Under the pieces are notes generated by a model. It saw only the letters and a program-made list of their open reading frames with translations. It was not told the origin of the DNA and ran no database searches. Position numbers and translations under genes: made by a program. This document shows positions 58,310 to 64,000 of a stretch of DNA of 64,000 bases, piece by piece. Numbering within the stretch: position 1 is the first letter of the stretch; each line of letters starts with the position of its first letter. Source of the DNA: Cannabis sativa (lineage: Eukaryota; Streptophyta; Magnoliopsida; Rosales; Cannabaceae). The DNA is taken from assembly GCF_029168945.1 (NCBI RefSeq), contig NC_083604.1, positions 41,907,686 through 41,971,685 on the forward strand, given 5' to 3'.

Positions 58310-58740
58310 GCACCCAAGACAATCCACGACTACCGCATTTTTTTTTTCTGGTTTCTGACCCATCTAGCGCTATTTTCTGCATTTTTTTTATGGTTTTTGA
58401 CGATATCGCGAAACATCACTAGATGTCGCGAAACATCGCGAAATCTTGAAACATCTCTAAATGTCTCTAATTCACAACAATACTTGTTTTCTGCATTTTT
58501 TTTCTTCTGATTTTTGATGATGTCGCGAAACATCGCTAGATGTCGCGAAACATCGCGAAATCATGAAAACATATCTAAATGTCTCTAATTCACAACATCG
58601 CGAAACACATCGTAAAATATCGCTAAACATCGTAAAATATCGCTAAATATCGCAAATCATCACTAAATTTCATCCCTGACCTCATATTTGTTCTATCATT
58701 GCAAATACATCGTTAAATATCGCAAAAAACTGGTAAACCA
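58310..58740. repeat. Tandem repeat of about 117 bp with ATCGCGAAACATCG sub-repeats
   Basis: TCGCGAAACATC(A/G)CTAGATG occurs at 58406 and 58523, and both copies are followed by CATCGCGAAATC and TCTAAATGTCTCTAATTCAC. A further run of degenerate ATCGC/ATCGTAAAAT words continues to about 58740. The GC-containing words stand out from the AT-rich surroundings. The 94-aa frame at 58098-58382 and the 67-aa frame at 58330-58533 are by-products. Confidence 0.75.
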
Positions 58741-58862
58741 TAAGAAAAAAATGCAAAAAACGAGAGAAGTTTTTTTGAAATGTAAGGCGGCCGAACAACA
58801 CTAGCTCAGGTAATGGGTCGTCCGACTGGTAGAGTGTGTGCGTGTGTGTGGTGTGAGTATCC

Positions 58863-58864
<2 letters not shown>

Positions 58865-58948
<84 letters not shown>
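58865..58948. repeat. (GA)n microsatellite
   Basis: About 42 uninterrupted GA units. Confidence 0.95.
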
Positions 58949-58952
<4 letters not shown>

Positions 58953-59540
58953 TGTTTGGTTTTTATTTGTTTAGGGGTAAAATTGGATGAGAAAAATGGT
59001 GTAAGTATATTTTGCATGATGCAAAATATGCTAGCATATTTTTAGTGGATAAATTAATTTTAAGCATATAATATCAAATTTTCCAAATAAAATAGTAATA
59101 AAACACACACTTGTTTCTCAGCCAAAAAAAAAAGAAAAAAGAAAGAAAAAATATAGTTAATTATATTATGATTAAAATAGAAAATAAACCACGCTTCACG
59201 TAAGATTATATTTTATTTAGTAACAATTAAATTAATAAAAAAAATTGTCGCAAAAAAAACTAAAATAAATTATGTTTTTTTTTTTTTCATTTTTTAAGAT
59301 ACTAAATAAAAGGTAAATAATTTTTTTAAAAGAAAAAAATTTATTGCTTTATTAAATTTAATTTATAAGTCTTATTAAATAAATGAAATGAGAACTTTAA
59401 AAAATCCAAACAAAAAAATCATCATACAATTTTTTATCTAAAAAGAAAATTAACCAAAGAGGTATCTTTAAATGTTATAGTAAATAAAAAATTAGTAGTC
59501 AAAGAATCTCACATAAAATAGAGACTGTAGGTGTTAATAT
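58949..59540. other. AT-rich intergenic DNA
   Basis: No gene or defined repeat was seen. Confidence 0.4.
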
Positions 59541-59916
59541 TGGTTTTTATGGTCCATATCAAAGTGGAAGCGAAATTTGAAAAAAAAATAGTTTTTATCT
59601 AATAAGAATCATAAACTCAAGGAGTTCAACATAATATATATAGATTAAATCTAGACTATTAAAGAAAGATCATACCTCTTGAAGCCTACCATGGTACCCT
59701 TATTTCTTTTAGTACAATTAACGATCATCCAATCTAAGAATTTTCGATGAAGAATCCACACCTTGATCTTTCAAGCCAGTCTCAACACTTAGGAATAGAG
59801 TGAGCTATTAGATCTTATTTGGATGAATTAATTTAAGTATTACAGTATGTACTCAATGAGACACTGCAATTGAGTTAGGATTATTAATCTCACACACACA
59901 TAAATTGGTGTATGTG

Positions 59917-59999
<83 letters not shown>

Positions 60000-60120
60000 T
60001 AGGAGTGGAAAAATTAATTCATATTTTTTGTCAACTTAGTTGCCTTCTAATTGTCTGTTAATTTATGATAGTATATATCATATATATATAGTGTTATAAA
60101 TAAAGTATTATATATACTCT
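59541..60120 (-). repeat. Probable degenerate copia LTR fragment with a (GA)n tract
   Basis: The stretch with GTGGAAGCG near 59562, the CTTGATCTTTCAAGCCAGTCTCAACACTTA segment's short words (CTTGATCTTTCA near 59764) and CTCAATGAGACACTG resembles the 3' part of plant copia LTRs read on the minus strand. A (GA)n tract of about 75 bp spans 59921-59995. Boundaries are not defined. Confidence 0.35.
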
Positions 60121-60130
60121 AGGGTGACTA

Positions 60131-62040
60131 TGTTGGAAATTATTTTACCAGGATCTTAGATCTACTCACAAGTATGTTGATTAACACCCTAAATATGAGC
60201 TTCTAAAACGATTATAAATTAAACACATATAAAGTATGAGAAACCTTACATTGGGTGCAGCGGAATAAAATGTATCCTTCCGTTCAGATCTCTAACCCTT
60301 GTATCCTTTCTGTCGCAGAGTATTATCAAGATCTGAACCTGGATCTCTTTCTTTCCTTTCTTTAGTGCTGAATCTCCTTCTTGTTGAATGTCTTTCTTCA
60401 CGATCTTCCTCACTATGATTGAGGTATCACTTGCTGTGTGTGGGCACTACTCTATCACTAAGAGGTTCGAAATTATTCAAGGAAGAAGAAGAGGGTATAG
60501 GTGGCGGCTAGGTTAGAGAGAGAAGGCTCAGGTTTTTCTCTGAAGGAAACAAGATGTGAAAAGTGTTTATTTCCTGAAGCCTTCACTATCTATTTATAGC
60601 ATTCCACATAGGGTTAGGTTTGAATTATTTGGCATTAAAATAATGAAAATATCATATGATAATAAAGCCTATAAAAGTGGCCGGCCATGGCTATATGGAT
60701 TTGGGCCTCACTTTTTGCAATTTTGCAGTTTTATCATTTCAGCATCTCATTTTCTCAAAAACCCCAATTTTCTAATTCAACCATTTAAATGCCAATTCTA
60801 ACTATTTAATAACTATAAATAATTATTAAATAATATTGTCATTTATCATATTTATTAATTGAACCATACAAAGTATCTTAATTAACAAATATGCCCTAAA
60901 AACTCTTTCTTTACAATTTCGCCCTTACTTAGTGAAAAATTCATAAATAGACATAGTCTAATTTGAGAATTATAATTGATTAATCAAAACCAATTAAATG
61001 AGTCTTACAAGTAATATTGTCTCAATTAGTGGGGGGACCATGGGTCTATATAACCGAGCTTCCAATAAGTAGATCAAGAATTTATAACCTAAATTCACTG
61101 ACTTATTAATTCTTCGTTGAATCCACGCATCGAACATAGAATTGCACTCTCAGTATATAGAATGCTCTATATGTTCCACCATATAGACACGTCATTAGTT
61201 ATCCATTGTTATAATCCTAATTTGATCAATGATCCTCTATATGAATGATCTACACTGTAAAGGGATTAGATTACCGTAACACCCTACAATGTATTTTATC
61301 CTTAAAACACTTAACCCCGTATAAATGATATTTCAGCTATGTGAAATGAGTACTCCACCATTTATTTTCGTTTGGTCAAGCTCGAAGGAAATCGTCCTTT
61401 ACTTACTATTCGCCAAATAGAAGCTATAGATTCCATATTTATGTTAGCGCTCCCACTCAATTGTACTACCGTGTTCCCAAAATGTACGTATCACCTTGAC
61501 CCAAAAGTAGGCTTAACTAACAAATCAAAGAACACGAATAACACTCTTGAGATTGAGGCTAATCATATCAGGATTTAGATCATTTGATCTAGGATCAACT
61601 AGGCGATAAAGACTTGAATAGATATTACAGTAAGTTTAATAAATCTATGTCAAAGTTCAATATCGGTCCCTTCCGATGCATACTCCATGCACCCAACCTG
61701 AGCTTTACTTTAACCAATGCTCTGGAAAGAACATAGCATTATACCAAAAGCAAGTAAACTCTGTTGTAGATTATCATATCAGTAAAACCTCGTGTTTTGA
61801 TAAATCTAGGAATCTTTATTCACATAGTCATGTTTACTTTCCAATGTGTTGACAACATAATAAACAAGATCAAGTATGTGAAAAGGGTTTGAAATGAATT
61901 TATAAATAAAATAGACAAGCAATTGATAAGATGAAGCAAAACATACACAAATGAATGAAAAATACTTCTGTTTCTTTATTGATGTTAAATAAAATGGATT
62001 ACATTGAAATGGAGTTTTATTTAGGGCATAAAACCCAATA
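60131..62040 (-). mobile_element. Copia LTR, copy 3, still joined to internal sequence
   Basis: It begins TGTTGGAAATTATTTTACC and ends CCCAATA, collinear with copies 1 and 2. Directly to its right lies ACTCCCACTTGCAC, which on the minus strand is the polypurine tract GTGCAAGTGGGAGT. This LTR is therefore the 3' LTR of a minus-oriented element and sets the orientation of the whole family. The rest of the element is missing because a gypsy-type LTR begins at 62159. Confidence 0.88.
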
Positions 62041-62158
62041 AACTCCCACTTGCACTAATATAAAACTAATCAGTACATATCAATTAATCCTAAATTCTGA
62101 TGGTGCTTTTCAAATGCAGTTACTGCCAAGACTTTGGTGAATGGATCTGCTAGGTTGT
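62041..62158 (-). pseudogene. C-terminal end of a Ty1/copia polyprotein (RNase H end) plus polypurine tract
   Basis: On the minus strand 62158-62070 is open and encodes LADPFTKVLAVTAFEKHH followed by an IDMY-stop ending, the characteristic C-terminus of plant copia polyproteins (compare LADIFTK). The stop is at 62072-62070 and the polypurine tract follows. Only about 29 residues remain. The frame is cut at 62159 by the start of another LTR. Confidence 0.85.
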
Positions 62159-62662
62159 TGTAATATCCCGAAAAATATATTGATATTTTAATTGGACATA
62201 TTTTATTAAATATGTGATTAAGTGGGTATTAGAGTAGGATTATAATCCTACTTAAACTAATTACGAGTTGATTAGAAAAATATGAGTAAATGAATAATAA
62301 AGCGTAATTTATTAATTACGGAGATTGTATTGAAATATGTGGGTATCGTAGATACCATAATTCGAATAAAATATGTTCGGGCCTGGCAATTGTGGAACTC
62401 GACAGAATGGTCAGAAATGTCACGATGGTTGAAATTGTGTTATATTGGAAATTATACCGGACTAGGTTAAGATGTTGAGAACTAGGTTAAATCGGGAAAG
62501 TTAGAAAATTACCAAAATGCCCATAGGTTATTTTAAAGTTTAATTTCTTTGGGGGGTAAATTAGTCATTTTGTATAATAGGTATTTTGACTTTCTAGACT
62601 TTGTGGGCTGCCCACTATTATTAAAAAAAAAAGAAAGAAAGAAAGAAAATAATAAGAAACCC

Positions 62663-62670
62663 TATTTAAG
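62663..62670 (+). promoter_or_regulatory. TATA-like box of the gypsy-type LTR
   Basis: TATTTAAG precedes a pyrimidine-rich leader by about 30-40 bp. It fits an LTR promoter reading to the right. Confidence 0.4.
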
Positions 62671-63193
62671 GGAAAAGCTTCCAAGGCAAGAAACAAAACT
62701 TTTTCTTCTTCTCCTTCTTCTTCCCTTCGTGTGAACCAAAAACCAGCCAGCAAAGGATCAAAACTTCACCATTTCTCTTAAATTGAAGTAGCTTGTAGAA
62801 CCTAAGCACAACCTAGAAGCAATCAAGGTAAGTTCTATGCTTTGTTCTAAGAATTTAATTGGTTTTGGAGTAAGGTTTTGTGTTTCAGTAGCTGTAGGAG
62901 TTAAAGTAAGTTAGGGTTATGTTTAGTTTAGATTTTTGAGTATGCTGAAAATTGATTTGGGTGGTTTCCATGGCTGGTTGACTTGAGTTGCATTGGATGA
63001 AGCTAAAAATTAAGTTTTCTTCACGTGAACATGTGATTTTGAGTTAGAGATTGAATTGTTGTGTTCTGAAGCTTGGAATATGTTGTCTTATGGTTATTAT
63101 AGTGCTCTGTAAAGTTTGGGATCAATTGGTTAGGTTTGGAGCAAGTTTTGGGACTTTGAAGAGCTGAAATTTTCGAGTTTCTGCTGTTGTGAA

Positions 63194-63237
63194 CCGGAAT
63201 TCCGGATGGAACATGGCTGCACCAACCGGAATTCCGG
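63194..63237. repeat. Two copies of the 12-bp palindrome CCGGAATTCCGG
   Basis: The perfect palindrome occurs at 63194-63205 and 63226-63237, in both cases preceded by AA and followed by ATGG. The 32-bp spacing suggests a short duplication in the LTR. Confidence 0.9.
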
Positions 63238-63612
63238 ATGGTCAATTTTCAGGAATCGCCGATTTTCGTATTTTAGCCATAACTTTTCACTCGGGTGTCC
63301 GTTTTAGACATTCTATATACCGTTTCGAAGCTTATGAAGAGCTCTACAGTATGAGACATAGATTAGAGCCAAAAGATGTATTTTATTTTAGGGTGTTTTT
63401 ACCATAAGATTTGGTAGAAAACCCTAAGTTATTTTATGCGGGTTTTAGACAGTGTTTTAGAATGGACCCTTATTGATTTACCTTTATCGTGACATAGGAC
63501 TCGAAAGTGTCGGGCATCGTTCCACTCAGGTCGGCCCACATACTTGACTTTGGACTTGAGGTAAGAAAAGTACCATATACCGTTTGTAGTTAACGATTAT
63601 AATTGTGATAGT

Positions 63613-63801
63613 CTCGATTATGATCGAGGGAAATATTATGAAACGATTATTATCGTTTGACTCGATTATGATCGAGGGAAATATTATGAAACGATTATTA
63701 TCGTTTGACTCGATTATGATCGAGGGAAGTATTATGAAACGATTATTATCGCTGTGGCTCGATTATAATCGAGTAAAAGAAACGGTTATTACCGTTATGA
63801 G
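63613..63801. repeat. Four-unit 48-bp tandem repeat, two hairpins per unit
   Basis: The units are 63613-63660, 63661-63708, 63709-63757 and 63758-63801 (the last shortened). Each carries CTCGAT-N4-ATCGAG and AACGAT-N4-ATCGTT hairpins. In the fourth unit the second hairpin is AACGGT-N4-ACCGTT, so both arms changed together. More hairpins follow up to 63916. The 69-aa open frame over this array is a by-product. Confidence 0.92.
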
Positions 63802-64000
63802 TAATTACTCCTGAAACCGCGGATAGGTTTCTTACTTATCGTTTGTTGTATCGGACAACGATAGTGACATATACAGCTCGTGGTTAACCAGTGGTAGGGG
63901 TACTTTATGAAGTACCTAAATTATGTGGTTATGAAGTTGTGGAACGATCAAGAGTGTTATTATGTGATGAGTTGTAATTGAATACATGTTTGTTAAGGTA

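Larger units (their letters stand above)
62159..64000 (+). mobile_element. Probable Ty3/gypsy-type LTR, running off the window
   Basis: The block starts with TGTAATATCCCG, a start common in long plant gypsy LTRs, exactly where the copia coding sequence is cut. It has a promoter-like layout: a TATTTAAG box at 62663-62670, a CTTCTTCTC leader, and a plausible splice donor CAAGGTAAGTT near 62826. No long coding frame is present. The right end, internal region and partner LTR lie beyond the window, so superfamily and length are inferred. Confidence 0.6.

Noticed and set aside
58098..58533. Open frames of 94 and 67 aa on the minus strand
   Set aside because: They derive from a Cys/Arg-poor low-complexity stretch and a tandem repeat, with no start context or known domain.
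63613..63801. CRISPR-like array of regular repeats
   Set aside because: Units are head to tail without unique spacers, in a plant LTR; it is a simple tandem repeat.

Overview
The window is nuclear DNA of a eudicot plant. The evidence is AT-rich intergenic DNA, two intron-rich housekeeping genes whose exons match plant families, and many plant-type transposable elements: Mutator-like (MULE), hAT, Tourist/Harbinger-like, pogo-like, SINE, LINE, and Ty1/copia and Ty3/gypsy-type LTRs. I cannot name the species.

Layout. From 1 to 8.9 kb there are degenerate repeats: two LTR blocks head to head (about 1.3-4.7 kb), then a LINE-derived RNase H-like pseudogene split by a solo copia LTR (5010-7459) that itself holds a 553-bp hAT-type element, then a foldback repeat and a tRNA-derived SINE. 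A MULE carrying a transposase gene and a convergent DUF1985/Ulp1-like protease gene fills 8926-17764. Its right end lies about 185 bp upstream of the start codon of the mitochondrial ATP synthase 24 kDa subunit (FAd/MGP1) gene, 17950-22132 (+), 7 exons, 241 aa. From 22 to 28.6 kb there are nested repeats, including a solo LTR with a perfect 5-bp target duplication. The RNA cytidine acetyltransferase gene (NAT10/Kre33 family) occupies 28667-42711 (-). My 26-exon model gives 1003 codons in one frame, and several introns carry MITEs. A second MULE-Ulp1 copy, same orientation, lies at 44571-53256 with a perfect 9-bp target duplication. From 53 to 64 kb there are a pogo-like MITE, a LINE fragment, tandem repeats, a third copia LTR with a piece of internal region, and a gypsy-type LTR that cuts it and runs off the window end.

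How it fits together. The only genes I judge functional are the ATP synthase subunit and NAT10 genes, which are convergent and about 6.5 kb apart. Both have repeats within about 200 bp of their start codons. The two MULE copies are long direct repeats that bracket the pair. Each MULE has a plus-strand transposase gene (MuDR N-terminal region, zinc-binding region, MULE domain, SWIM finger, CCHC knuckle) and an eight-exon minus-strand Ulp1-like gene (DUF1985, acidic linker, C48 peptidase). Each copy carries different disabling lesions, so neither looks autonomous as read here.

All calls come from reading the sequence. Splice sites were inferred from GT/AG context, reading-frame continuity and comparison of the two MULE copies.
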